Part shown: positions 23,073 to 31,046 of the stretch, one piece after another
How positions within the stretch are numbered: the stretch's first letter is position 1
How the letters are laid out: each line of letters opens with the position of its first letter
Program-made: the position numbers and the translations under genes
From: an uncultured Parabacteroides sp.
Lineage (GTDB): Bacteria; Bacteroidota; Bacteroidia; Bacteroidales; Tannerellaceae
Direction: 5' to 3'
Assembly (NCBI GenBank): GCA_934718155.1
Contig: CAKUZF010000008.1
Span: 1 to 64,000 of the forward strand
Length of the DNA stretch: 64,000 nucleotides
Notes under the pieces: model-generated
Told to the model about the DNA's origin: nothing
The model's input: only the letters and a program-made list of their open reading frames with translations
The model's database searches: none

Positions 23073-25118
23073 ATGAAGTTTCCCTATCTCTATCTGGTGC
23101 TCCTGCTGGGAGTGAGCTTGGATTCCGCCCAGGCACAAGGACGAACCGCACGTACCTCGTCGAACCGAGGTAGGTTCTCTCTCTCCAATCTCTCATCAGC
23201 TAACCGAGAACTGCCTGACAGCTTACTGAACGACAGCACGGCCTTGACGACGACGAGGCGAATTACGGCCTATGCCCTCACACCATTGTTGGGCGAACGC
23301 TACGAGGTGCCGATGGACACGAGCCGGTTGAACTACGCCATCTCTACGGTGCCCGACGCCTATAGCTTGGCCACGGGCTTCTTAGCGAACGTAGGTTCTC
23401 CGTTCCAGACCAAGATTTTCAGTGAGCGAAAAGAGGCACGCGACTTCATTTTTGCCGACGCCTACGACCCCTACATCACTACGGCTACCAACGCACTATT
23501 CTACGACACGAAAGTGCCCTACACCCAAGTGGCCTACACCACGGGAGGAGCCAGCCAAAACAAGATGGACCGGCTGAAAGGCGTGATGACGATCAACTTC
23601 GGCAAACACATCAACGTGGGTGGCGACTTAGACTACATCTACAGCCGAGGCTATTACAACTCGAACGGAAACAAGCTGTTGAGCTATCGCCTTTTCGGCA
23701 ATTACCTGACAGACCGCTACGAGCTGCACGCCTACTTGAGCAACTTCAACTTCATCAACTTCGAGAATGGCGGAATGACCGACGACCGCTACATAACCGA
23801 ACTCGAAAACCTTCCGGAAAGCCAACGCCGAATCGACACCAAGTCTTACCCCGTGCGCTTCACCCAAACATGGAACCGTGTGCGCGGCAAGGAGTATTTT
23901 CTGACCCATCGCTACAACCTTGGCTTCACCCGTGAACTGGACGAGACCGACGAGGAAGGCAATCTGAAAGAACAATTCATTCCCGTGAGTAGCCTTATCC
24001 ACACGGTGCACTACACCGACAATCGTCGCCGATTCATCTCGAAGGACGCGGCCATCGACACCTGCTACACGCAGCGCTATGGCATAGACAAATCGCTCAA
24101 CGACCAAATGTCTACTTGGAACCTCAAGAACACCGTGGCCTTAGCCATGCGCGAAGGTTTCCAAGACTGGGCCAAGTTTGGCCTTACCGCTTTTGCCACT
24201 TTCGAGAAGCGTAAATTCCGGTTGGCCGCACCTGTACCCAATCCGGTCGACAACCTCGACTTCGCCACCTCGGAGGTCTTCGACGAGTTTACCACCTACA
24301 TCGGAGGCGAGCTGTCGAAACGTCGTGGCAGCCTCTTGACCTACAACGTCAGAGGCGAAGTGGCTATTGCCGGTAGCGATGCGGGCGAATTGCGTGTAGA
24401 AGGCGAGCTGAAAACCCGGTTCAAGCTCTTGGGCAAGGAGGCCAGCGTGCAGGGAGAGGGCTACATCAAGAACCTTACCCCCGCCTTCTTCCAACGTCAT
24501 TTCCATGGCCGTTACTTCTGGTGGGACAAATCGCTCAGCAAGACGCAGCGCGTTTATGCCGGGGCGAAGGTCAACATCGAATCTACCCGCACCCAACTCT
24601 CGGGAGGCGTTGAGAGCATCCAAAACTACGTGTATTTCGGCTCCGACGGAACGCCGCAACAAAGCGACAAGAACATCCAAGTCATCACGCTTCGTTTGAA
24701 ACAAGATTTCACCTATCGGGCCTTTGGATGGGAGAACGAAGCGTGCTATCAGCTTAGCAGCGAAAAGAGCGAGCTGCCGCTACCTACCGCCAGCATCCAC
24801 TCCAATATTTATGTGGCACCCAAGCTGGCAAAGGTGCTCACCGTGCAGCTTGGCGCGGACGTGCACTACCACACCGCCTACTATGCGCCCTACTACGAGC
24901 CTGCTACACAGCAGTTCCAGACGCAAAGCGAGGTAAAGGTAGGCAACTACCCGCTGATCAACGCCTACGTCAACATGCACCTCAAGCAGACGCGCTTTTT
25001 CGTCATGGCCTACAACATCGGATCGAAGTTCGTAAAGCCCAACTACTTCTCTTTGGCCCACTACCCCTTAGACCCGATGTCTATTCGCATGGGTATCTCG
25101 GTGATGTTCAACAACTAA
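23073..25118 (+). CDS. Putative porin (PF14121-type outer-membrane barrel)
   Basis: This 681-residue protein has a signal peptide ending AQAQ, a low-complexity Ser/Arg/Thr-rich start, then a long barrel-like sequence with alternating aromatic strands such as NVGGDLDYIYSRGYY and ending IRMGISVMFNN. The pattern and length match the Bacteroidetes putative-porin family. It probably forms a non-TonB channel in the outer membrane. It starts 25 bases after the oxidoreductase operon and 10 bases before a solute-binding protein gene, so transcription may be continuous. Confidence 0.8.
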   Translation: MKFPYLYLVLLLGVSLDSAQAQGRTARTSSNRGRFSLSNLSSANRELPDSLLNDSTALTTTRRITAYALTPLLGERYEVPMDTSRLNYAISTVPDAYSLATGFLANVGSPFQTKIFSERKEARDFIFADAYDPYITTATNALFYDTKVPYTQVAYTTGGASQNKMDRLKGVMTINFGKHINVGGDLDYIYSRGYYNSNGNKLLSYRLFGNYLTDRYELHAYLSNFNFINFENGGMTDDRYITELENLPESQRRIDTKSYPVRFTQTWNRVRGKEYFLTHRYNLGFTRELDETDEEGNLKEQFIPVSSLIHTVHYTDNRRRFISKDAAIDTCYTQRYGIDKSLNDQMSTWNLKNTVALAMREGFQDWAKFGLTAFATFEKRKFRLAAPVPNPVDNLDFATSEVFDEFTTYIGGELSKRRGSLLTYNVRGEVAIAGSDAGELRVEGELKTRFKLLGKEASVQGEGYIKNLTPAFFQRHFHGRYFWWDKSLSKTQRVYAGAKVNIESTRTQLSGGVESIQNYVYFGSDGTPQQSDKNIQVITLRLKQDFTYRAFGWENEACYQLSSEKSELPLPTASIHSNIYVAPKLAKVLTVQLGADVHYHTAYYAPYYEPATQQFQTQSEVKVGNYPLINAYVNMHLKQTRFFVMAYNIGSKFVKPNYFSLAHYPLDPMSIRMGISVMFNN

Positions 25119-25128
25119 AGCATCCCTC

Positions 25129-25956
25129 ATGAAAAAGAAAAGGCATCTTCTCCTGCTCTACGTGGCGCTGTTACTCATAGCCCTCGCGACGATGACACAG
25201 CTGTGGCGTCATCAGCGAGACGCAGCCTCACTCCTCCCGCGAGACTATCCGGAGATCGCGGCCGAAGGCATCTTGCGTCTATCGACCGAGTACGATCAGT
25301 TGGGGTATTTCGTCTCGGGCGACACGTTGACGGGATTCCAGTATGAATTGAGCCAAGCCATTGCCGAGCTTTCCGGCCTGGAAGTGCAGATTCAATTAGA
25401 GATGAACCTCAATAAAAGCTTTGAGGCGCTCAACAGTGGTGAGACCGACGTGATTGCCCGCAACCTGCCCATCACCACCGAACTGCGCGAGAGTTTTCTC
25501 CTGACCGATCCCATCGTGCTCAACAAGCAAGTGCTCGTACAACGGAAACGTCAGAAAGGCGACTCCCTGCTCGTTCGCAATCAGCTCGACCTGGCCCGCA
25601 AGACACTCTATGTGCCCCAAGGATCGCCGGCGCTGCTCCGCATCAGCAACTTGGTATTCGAGATAGGCGACACCATCTATGTGAAGGAAGACGAGCGCTA
25701 CTCTTCGGAACAATTGCTCATCCTCGTCGCCAAGGGCGAGATCGACTATGCCGTATGCGACCAGCAAGTGGCCCGTAAGATCCAGCAGGAGTATCCCGAC
25801 CTCGACATCGAGACCGACATCAGCTTCACTCAGCTCCAGTCGTGGGCCGTACGCAAAGAGGCCCCTCTCCTGCTCGACAGCCTCAACCATTGGTTCAACC
25901 AGCTGAAGGAGACAGGTCGCTACGACAAGATCTACCGCCGTTATTACAGCAAATAA
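25129..25956 (+). CDS. Periplasmic solute-binding protein, SBP_bac_3 type
   Basis: This 275-residue protein has one N-terminal hydrophobic segment (residues 5-23) that could be a signal or anchor. It continues as a two-lobed amino-acid-type binding domain with GILRLSTEYDQLGYF near the start, SGETDVIARNLPIT, and a C-terminal NHWFNQLKETGRYDKIYRRYY. The fold is like the N-terminal half of MltF, but no lytic transglycosylase domain follows. No ABC permease genes are adjacent, so the ligand and the route are unknown. It converges on the DUF2461 gene. Confidence 0.78.
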   Translation: MKKKRHLLLLYVALLLIALATMTQLWRHQRDAASLLPRDYPEIAAEGILRLSTEYDQLGYFVSGDTLTGFQYELSQAIAELSGLEVQIQLEMNLNKSFEALNSGETDVIARNLPITTELRESFLLTDPIVLNKQVLVQRKRQKGDSLLVRNQLDLARKTLYVPQGSPALLRISNLVFEIGDTIYVKEDERYSSEQLLILVAKGEIDYAVCDQQVARKIQQEYPDLDIETDISFTQLQSWAVRKEAPLLLDSLNHWFNQLKETGRYDKIYRRYYSK

Positions 25957-25969
25957 GGCTTCTCAAACC

Positions 25970-26653
25970 CTATTTCTCACGGGCAAAATCTACGGCCCTA
26001 TTGATATAGTCGTTGAATGGCTTAGTCGTGCGGAAGATCGCCGCTACACGCTGCGCCAAATCGGGAGCCAAGACAAACTCATCGTCAACAGGCGCATCCA
26101 GGCAATAACTACGCAAGCGCACCCAATCGGCATAAGGGGCATCGGCCGCATACTCCTTAGGCACTCGCTTCAAGGCATTCTCCCAATCTACGTGGAAACG
26201 ACCATCTATGCCCGACAGCACCTCGCCGCTAAACTCCTCCCAGCCCGCGCTAATGTCCTCACGCAAGATTTTCACCGCCTTGGGCTCGTAGCAATAGTTG
26301 CCCGCCGCCAACATGTGCGCGTCGGGATAGCTATCAGAGGCACCCGTACTCACTTGGAAATAATAGCCAGCGTGCATCGATTTCTTTCCGCCCGGAGCCA
26401 TGAACACGCCAAAATGCGTCTTATAGGGCGACTTATCGGCACTGAAACGCGTGTCGCGGTAAATCCGATAGGTACATTCCTTCAATGTTAGTGGGGCGAT
26501 GTCACGGTCGAAAGCCCCTACCTCTTGAATCAACTCCTCGCAAAAGGCATTCCATCGCTGTTGCGCCTCGACATAGCGAGGTTTATTCTCTTGAAACCAT
26601 TCTCTGTCATTATGTTGCGCCAAGTCGCGCAAAAAACGAATTACATTTTTCAT
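25970..26653 (-). CDS. DUF2461 (TIGR02453) family protein
   Basis: This 227-residue cytoplasmic protein matches the DUF2461 pattern: LAQHNDREWFQENKPRY at the start, then KECTYRIYRDTRFSADKSPYKTH-like residues, and a conserved GYYFQVS segment. The family is widespread and of unknown biochemical function. It is expressed leftward from the stretch that also holds the cobalamin riboswitch promoter, and is not part of that unit. Confidence 0.85.
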   Translation of the reverse strand: MKNVIRFLRDLAQHNDREWFQENKPRYVEAQQRWNAFCEELIQEVGAFDRDIAPLTLKECTYRIYRDTRFSADKSPYKTHFGVFMAPGGKKSMHAGYYFQVSTGASDSYPDAHMLAAGNYCYEPKAVKILREDISAGWEEFSGEVLSGIDGRFHVDWENALKRVPKEYAADAPYADWVRLRSYCLDAPVDDEFVLAPDLAQRVAAIFRTTKPFNDYINRAVDFAREK

Positions 26654-26740
26654 CTCTATTTGCTAAACTAAATTAAGCCTGTCGTAAAAATACATACTAT
26701 TTTCATGCGAGCAAAACGAACAACCAATTAAAATTTTGCT

Positions 26741-26935
26741 TTACTTTGCGGTCGATTTGGTAATCCTGTCGGCAAATCGACCGAAGGATGCAAGGGAATC
26801 CGGTGTAAGACCGGAGCTGTACCCGCAGCTGTAACCTCCACCAAAAATCGTCTGTATCCACAGAGCCACTATCGCCTTGAGCGACGGGAAGGCAACACAG
26901 ACCGAGGAGGGAGCCAGAAGACCTGCCAAGATCAA
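26741..26935 (+). promoter_or_regulatory. Cobalamin (AdoCbl-type) riboswitch with its promoter
   Basis: The core GGGAATCCGGTGTAAGACC followed by GGAGCTGTACCCGCAGCTGTAA is the cobalamin aptamer signature, and GCCAGAAGACCTGCC at 26913-26927 is the B12 box. A -7-like TTACTTTG at 26741-26748 leads into a perfect inverted repeat CGGTCGATTTG/CAAATCGACCG (26749-26783), so the RNA begins inside that stem. The aptamer should repress the TonB receptor and chelatase genes downstream when cobalamin is plentiful. Positions 26,936-27,114 hold the expression platform and leader; I see no separate gene. Confidence 0.93.
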
Positions 26936-27114
26936 GACAATAAACGCACGACGCTTCCGGGAATAAGGAGCGAGGCGGTAGGATTTTTAGCTAAATAATT
27001 GGTTTTTCAATTGTCTGTTTTCCCAAACAGGCAAGGGGATTTCTATTTGCGTTCCACCTCTTCATCCTCCAAAGGCGAAGTGCGCTGTTACTAATTGCGC
27101 AAGAACGATTTAAG

Positions 27115-29163
27115 ATGAAACTCGGACTGATATTGATTGGCGCTGGCATGGCTTCATTCGCCTCGGCACAAAGTATTTTGGATGGTAAGAAAGCGGAAGA
27201 ACTCTCGGTGCTTCTCGACGAGATCGTGGTGACAGGCACCGGCACGGAGCACTACCTGAAGGATGCCCCTGTGCAGACAGAGGTGATCACACGCAAGGCG
27301 TTAGAGCAATACCAAGCGCGCAACATAGAGGAGTTGCTCAACGGCCTCTCGCCCTCGCTGACGTTTCACGACGGCGACATGGGCAGCCGCATTCAGCTGA
27401 ACGGCTTAGGGAACGACTACATCTTGATCATGATAGACGGGAAGCGCATGAATGGCGACGTGGGCGGACAAAACGACCTGAACCTGCTGAACCTGTCAAA
27501 CATCGAGCGCATCGAGATCGTGAAGGGAGCAGCCTCATCGCTCTATGGCAGCGATGCCATAGCGGGTGTGATCAATATCATCACCAAGAAGACTCACGAC
27601 AAGGTGGAGGTGAGCAGCACCTCTCGCGTCGGCGAATATGGCGACGTGCGTGAAAGCGCATCCGTCGGTCTGACCATAGGCAAAGTAAAGAGTGTCACTG
27701 GCTTAAACATGCGTCACACGGATGGCTGGCGCAACACCGACCTGCAATGGACGCAGCAGCAACTGAAACCAGGGTCGACCATGAAGACGGTGAACCGTGC
27801 CACCAACTACACCGTGAGCGAGAACTTGGAGTGGGCACTCAACAAACGATTGACACTGACTGGAAGCGGCTCGTACTACGAACGATGGGTAGCTCGCTCG
27901 CATGGAGCGTGGAGCTACTTGCCCAACGACTTCTACTACCGCAACTACAGCGTGGCGGGAGGCGCGAAGTACAAGTTGAACGGACGCAACCAACTGACCG
28001 CCGACCTCTCATACGATCGCTATGGCTACTTCTACGACTATAAGTTGCAAGAGGTGACCGACTACTTCATCGATGGGAAACGCGTGACACACTATCCGGG
28101 TCAGCGCATCAAGCAAAGCGTGCAGCAGCAGGTGTTAGGCCAACTGAAGGGCGTGTTCTACTTCGGAGAGAGCCACATCGTGAACGCCGGCTTCGAATAC
28201 CTCTATAACCACCTCGAATCGCCTCACCACATCGACGGCGATGAGGCTTCGGTCTATACCGTGGCTGCCTACGGACAGGAGGAATGGACAGCCTCAGACC
28301 ACTGGGTATTGACCGTGGGCGCACGAGGCACGCTGCACAAAGAGACAGGGTTCAACATGAGTCCAAAAGTGTCAGCCCTTTACAAAGTAAACGACTTCAA
28401 CCTGCGTGCCTCCTATGCGTTAGGCTACAAATCACCTACGGTCAAAGAGCTGTACTACAACTACGTGGCCACCTTGGGCGGAGGAGCCTTAACGGCTTAT
28501 CACGGCAACACCGACTTGAAGGCGCAGACCTCGCAATATGCGTCGATCGGCGTGGAATACACGGGCAAAACCTTTCAAGCCAGCTTGACGGGCTACACCA
28601 ACCAGTTGCGCAACATGATCGAATTGATTGATATCAAGGTGACTCCCGAGGAAAAGCTGAATGAGATTGAGCGCAGCAAAGCCTATCGCAACTTGACGAA
28701 GGCGCGGATATGGGGCGTAGACTTCACCTTCCGCTATCAACCCACGAAAGCGTTCAACGTGAGCGGTGGCTACAGCTTCGCCGACCCCAAGGCACAATAT
28801 CCCAACCAAGGGGCGAACTACATGCAATACATCCCCATCGATGCGACCTCGCAGCATAACGCGTCGCTCAACGCCTCTTGGCAGCACGCGTGGAAACGCT
28901 ACAAGTTGGGACTAACCGTGAACGGGCGTTACCAGTCGGAGCGTCGCTACGTGGTAAACAACAACCCTGAGGGGTTTCAGACTTGGCGCATCAACACGGC
29001 GCACACATTGTTAGGCATGAAACGCTGGACGATGACACTCAACGTGGGCGTAGACAACCTCTTCGACTACGTTGACCGCACGCCCTTCGGGCGCAACCGT
29101 GCGACCACCACACCGGGGCGCAACTTCTACGCCTCCGTGGTGTTGAAATACAAAAGTAAGTAA
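27115..29163 (+). CDS. TonB-dependent receptor under cobalamin riboswitch control
   Basis: This 682-residue protein has a signal peptide ending FASAQ, a plug with TGTGTEHYLKDAPVQTEVI, DYILIMIDGKRMNG and the GAASSLYGSDAIAGVINIITKK segment, then a 22-strand-type barrel ending NFYASVVLKYKS. No SusC-type extension is present; the layout is like BtuB. With a cobalamin riboswitch upstream, transport of cobalamin or a corrinoid precursor is the best assignment. A chelatase-like lipoprotein gene follows 36 bases later. Confidence 0.88.
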   Translation: MKLGLILIGAGMASFASAQSILDGKKAEELSVLLDEIVVTGTGTEHYLKDAPVQTEVITRKALEQYQARNIEELLNGLSPSLTFHDGDMGSRIQLNGLGNDYILIMIDGKRMNGDVGGQNDLNLLNLSNIERIEIVKGAASSLYGSDAIAGVINIITKKTHDKVEVSSTSRVGEYGDVRESASVGLTIGKVKSVTGLNMRHTDGWRNTDLQWTQQQLKPGSTMKTVNRATNYTVSENLEWALNKRLTLTGSGSYYERWVARSHGAWSYLPNDFYYRNYSVAGGAKYKLNGRNQLTADLSYDRYGYFYDYKLQEVTDYFIDGKRVTHYPGQRIKQSVQQQVLGQLKGVFYFGESHIVNAGFEYLYNHLESPHHIDGDEASVYTVAAYGQEEWTASDHWVLTVGARGTLHKETGFNMSPKVSALYKVNDFNLRASYALGYKSPTVKELYYNYVATLGGGALTAYHGNTDLKAQTSQYASIGVEYTGKTFQASLTGYTNQLRNMIELIDIKVTPEEKLNEIERSKAYRNLTKARIWGVDFTFRYQPTKAFNVSGGYSFADPKAQYPNQGANYMQYIPIDATSQHNASLNASWQHAWKRYKLGLTVNGRYQSERRYVVNNNPEGFQTWRINTAHTLLGMKRWTMTLNVGVDNLFDYVDRTPFGRNRATTTPGRNFYASVVLKYKSK

Positions 29164-29199
29164 GCAACAAATTATCAATAATTTTATTCACTAAACATC

Positions 29200-30390
29200 A
29201 TGTTAAAGAATTTATTCAAATCTAAGATGGTAGCAGCCATGATGGCTGTAGCATTGAGCGCAGGTTTCGCTTCTTGTAGCGATGACGACGATCCCGAGAC
29301 TACACTAAATCCGGCTGAGCAGCAGGTAGCCAACACCAAAAAGAACGACACGGCGCTGTTGCTCTGTACGTTTGGTAGCACCTACAACGAGTCACTCTCA
29401 GTGTATGACGACATTATTAAAGACTACGCCGCTGAGTTTCCCGGCGTGGATATCTACATGTCGTTCACTTCAAGAACCTGTATCAACCGTGTGCAGGCAT
29501 CTACAGGCATTGAGCGCTACGAGCTGGATCAATGGTTGCACGCCATCGGCGACGCCGGTTACAAGCGAGTAGCCGTACAGTCATTGCACGTAATCCCAGG
29601 CGAGGAGTACCTCTCTTTGATGAACACCGATATCAAGAAGTATTTCATGATTCAGTGGTTCCCCACCATCGATGTATTGAGAAGCGCCAACTTGCTCTCT
29701 ACCGACGAGGATACAGAGGCGGTAGCCAGTGTTTTGGCTAACCACTACAAGGAGCAGCTGAACGACGAGAAAAACATCGTCTTGCTGATGGGCCATGGTA
29801 ACCCCGACGAGAATTACAATGCCAACCAGAAATATGCCGACGTACAGAAAGCAATTCAGGCTAAGACAACGTTCAAGAACGTATTCGTAGGTACAGTTGA
29901 CTATGGCGATATGTTGTTCTGGCCGAAGGAAGAAGAGGAGAATCCGGCTGACCGTATCTCTGACGAGAAGGTGGTTCGCAGCGAATATCCGGCTTGTATG
30001 TACTCACAGATCATGTCATACTGCGAAGCTCACAACTTGAAACCGGCCGACGTGAAGGTATTTATCGCTCCGTTTATGTCAATCGCCGGAGACCACGCTC
30101 ACAACGACTTGTGGGGTCTGGAGGCTTTGGCCGAGGACGCAAGCTTAGACGATGTAGAGTTGAACAGCAACGAGTTCAGCTGGCGTGAGCGTCTGGAGAA
30201 GATGGGCTTCCAGGTGCAGCGCGACTTCGAGGCTCACCCGAGTTCGCAGGTTGGCGCAGATCATGGTATCGTGTCAGGTTGCAACATCAAGGCATTGGGT
30301 AGCTATCCTGAAATCCGTAAGATTTGGGTTAAGCACATGCGTGAGCAGTGGGATGCTGATGCATGGATGAACGGCGAGGATTATCAATAA
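29200..30390 (+). CDS. CbiK-type chelatase predicted as a lipoprotein
   Basis: The N-terminus is a lipoprotein signal with Cys26 (GFASCSDDDD), so the protein is exported and lipid-anchored. The remaining 350 residues are a class II chelatase of the CbiK type: ALLLCTFGSTYNESL, MGHGNPDENYN with His199, and GDHAHNDLWG with His299/His301, the histidines expected to bind the metal. CbiK inserts cobalt into sirohydrochlorin in the cytoplasm of Salmonella, and periplasmic CbiK is known in Desulfovibrio. Here it follows a riboswitch-controlled receptor, which implies a surface or periplasmic role in corrinoid or metal handling. Confidence 0.82.
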   Translation: MLKNLFKSKMVAAMMAVALSAGFASCSDDDDPETTLNPAEQQVANTKKNDTALLLCTFGSTYNESLSVYDDIIKDYAAEFPGVDIYMSFTSRTCINRVQASTGIERYELDQWLHAIGDAGYKRVAVQSLHVIPGEEYLSLMNTDIKKYFMIQWFPTIDVLRSANLLSTDEDTEAVASVLANHYKEQLNDEKNIVLLMGHGNPDENYNANQKYADVQKAIQAKTTFKNVFVGTVDYGDMLFWPKEEEENPADRISDEKVVRSEYPACMYSQIMSYCEAHNLKPADVKVFIAPFMSIAGDHAHNDLWGLEALAEDASLDDVELNSNEFSWRERLEKMGFQVQRDFEAHPSSQVGADHGIVSGCNIKALGSYPEIRKIWVKHMREQWDADAWMNGEDYQ

Positions 30391-30413
30391 ACGAACCTAT
30401 AATTGATCGCTTG

Positions 30414-30450
30414 AGCAGGACACCCGGTAACGAGTGTCCTGCTTTCTTTT
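30414..30450. terminator. Bidirectional terminator between chelatase and YhcH genes
   Basis: AGCAGGACAC and GTGTCCTGCT form a 10-bp perfect stem followed by TTCTTTT on the plus strand. It ends transcription of the riboswitch unit and may also serve the leftward YhcH gene, which stops at 30460. Confidence 0.75.
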
Positions 30451-30459
30451 GTCAGCGAC

Positions 30460-30927
30460 TCATCGTGCCGCCAAGCCATCGATCCGCACCTTGGCGATTG
30501 CCTTGCGGATAGGGCCTTCACCCACAAGGGGCGCATGGGCATCCTCGGGATAGAGCAGGTAGAACTGGCCCGGACGCACCTCGATGTAGGCTGCGGCAGG
30601 CTGGGTATAGAAGGCGATATCACGCGCCTCATCGAAAGGCGCATCGCTCGCGCCTTTTACATCGCTTAGGGCTTTCCAGCCTACCACCTCGCTGGCACTA
30701 AGCGGAAATTGGATGTCGATATACTTGCGATGCACCTCCAATCGACGCTCCTCGGCGGGCTGCATCTGCGCATCGTCTACATTGATAAACAACTCTTCGC
30801 CCTTCAAATTGATGCGTCCGGCAGGAACCTTCGTGAGGTCGTGCTGACGCATGTAAGCAAACAACTCCTTAAACAGCGGGTGAAGCGCCTCATAGCGCTC
30901 CGCCTGCGATAAATCCGCTACAATCAT
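30460..30927 (-). CDS. YhcH/YjgK/YiaL family protein (DUF386)
   Basis: This 155-residue cupin-like protein has the family features: GRINLKGEELFINVDD, then EVHRKYIDIQFPLSASE, and FYLLYPEDAHAPLVG with conserved His and Asp. Members of this family include an N-acetylneuraminate anomerase (NanQ/YhcH) and other proteins that handle sugars. It is the last gene of a minus-strand unit with a muramidase and a TonB receptor, which suggests amino-sugar metabolism. The exact substrate is not readable. Confidence 0.85.
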   Translation of the reverse strand: MIVADLSQAERYEALHPLFKELFAYMRQHDLTKVPAGRINLKGEELFINVDDAQMQPAEERRLEVHRKYIDIQFPLSASEVVGWKALSDVKGASDAPFDEARDIAFYTQPAAAYIEVRPGQFYLLYPEDAHAPLVGEGPIRKAIAKVRIDGLAAR

Positions 30928-30934
30928 TTCTCTC

Positions 30935-31027
30935 TTATATTCTTACCAATTGTTGATTAAACGTATAAGCTCCATCCGTAATCTGCTCCAGCGAAAGCGA
31001 CTGGAAAGTCAGGTCGTACACCTCCAT
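30935..31027 (-). CDS. Thirty-residue ORF between TonB receptor and yhcH
   Basis: ATG at 31027 opens 30 codons to TAA at 30935-30937, with 19 bases to the upstream receptor gene and 7 to the YhcH start. The peptide contains EVYDLTFQSLSLEQITDGAY, whose ending resembles FMN-binding or flavodoxin-like tails. It may be a true small operon gene or the end of a lost gene. It has no signal or membrane segment. Confidence 0.35.
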   Translation of the reverse strand: MEVYDLTFQSLSLEQITDGAYTFNQQLVRI

Positions 31028-31046
31028 CGGCTGGCTGCCGCAATGT

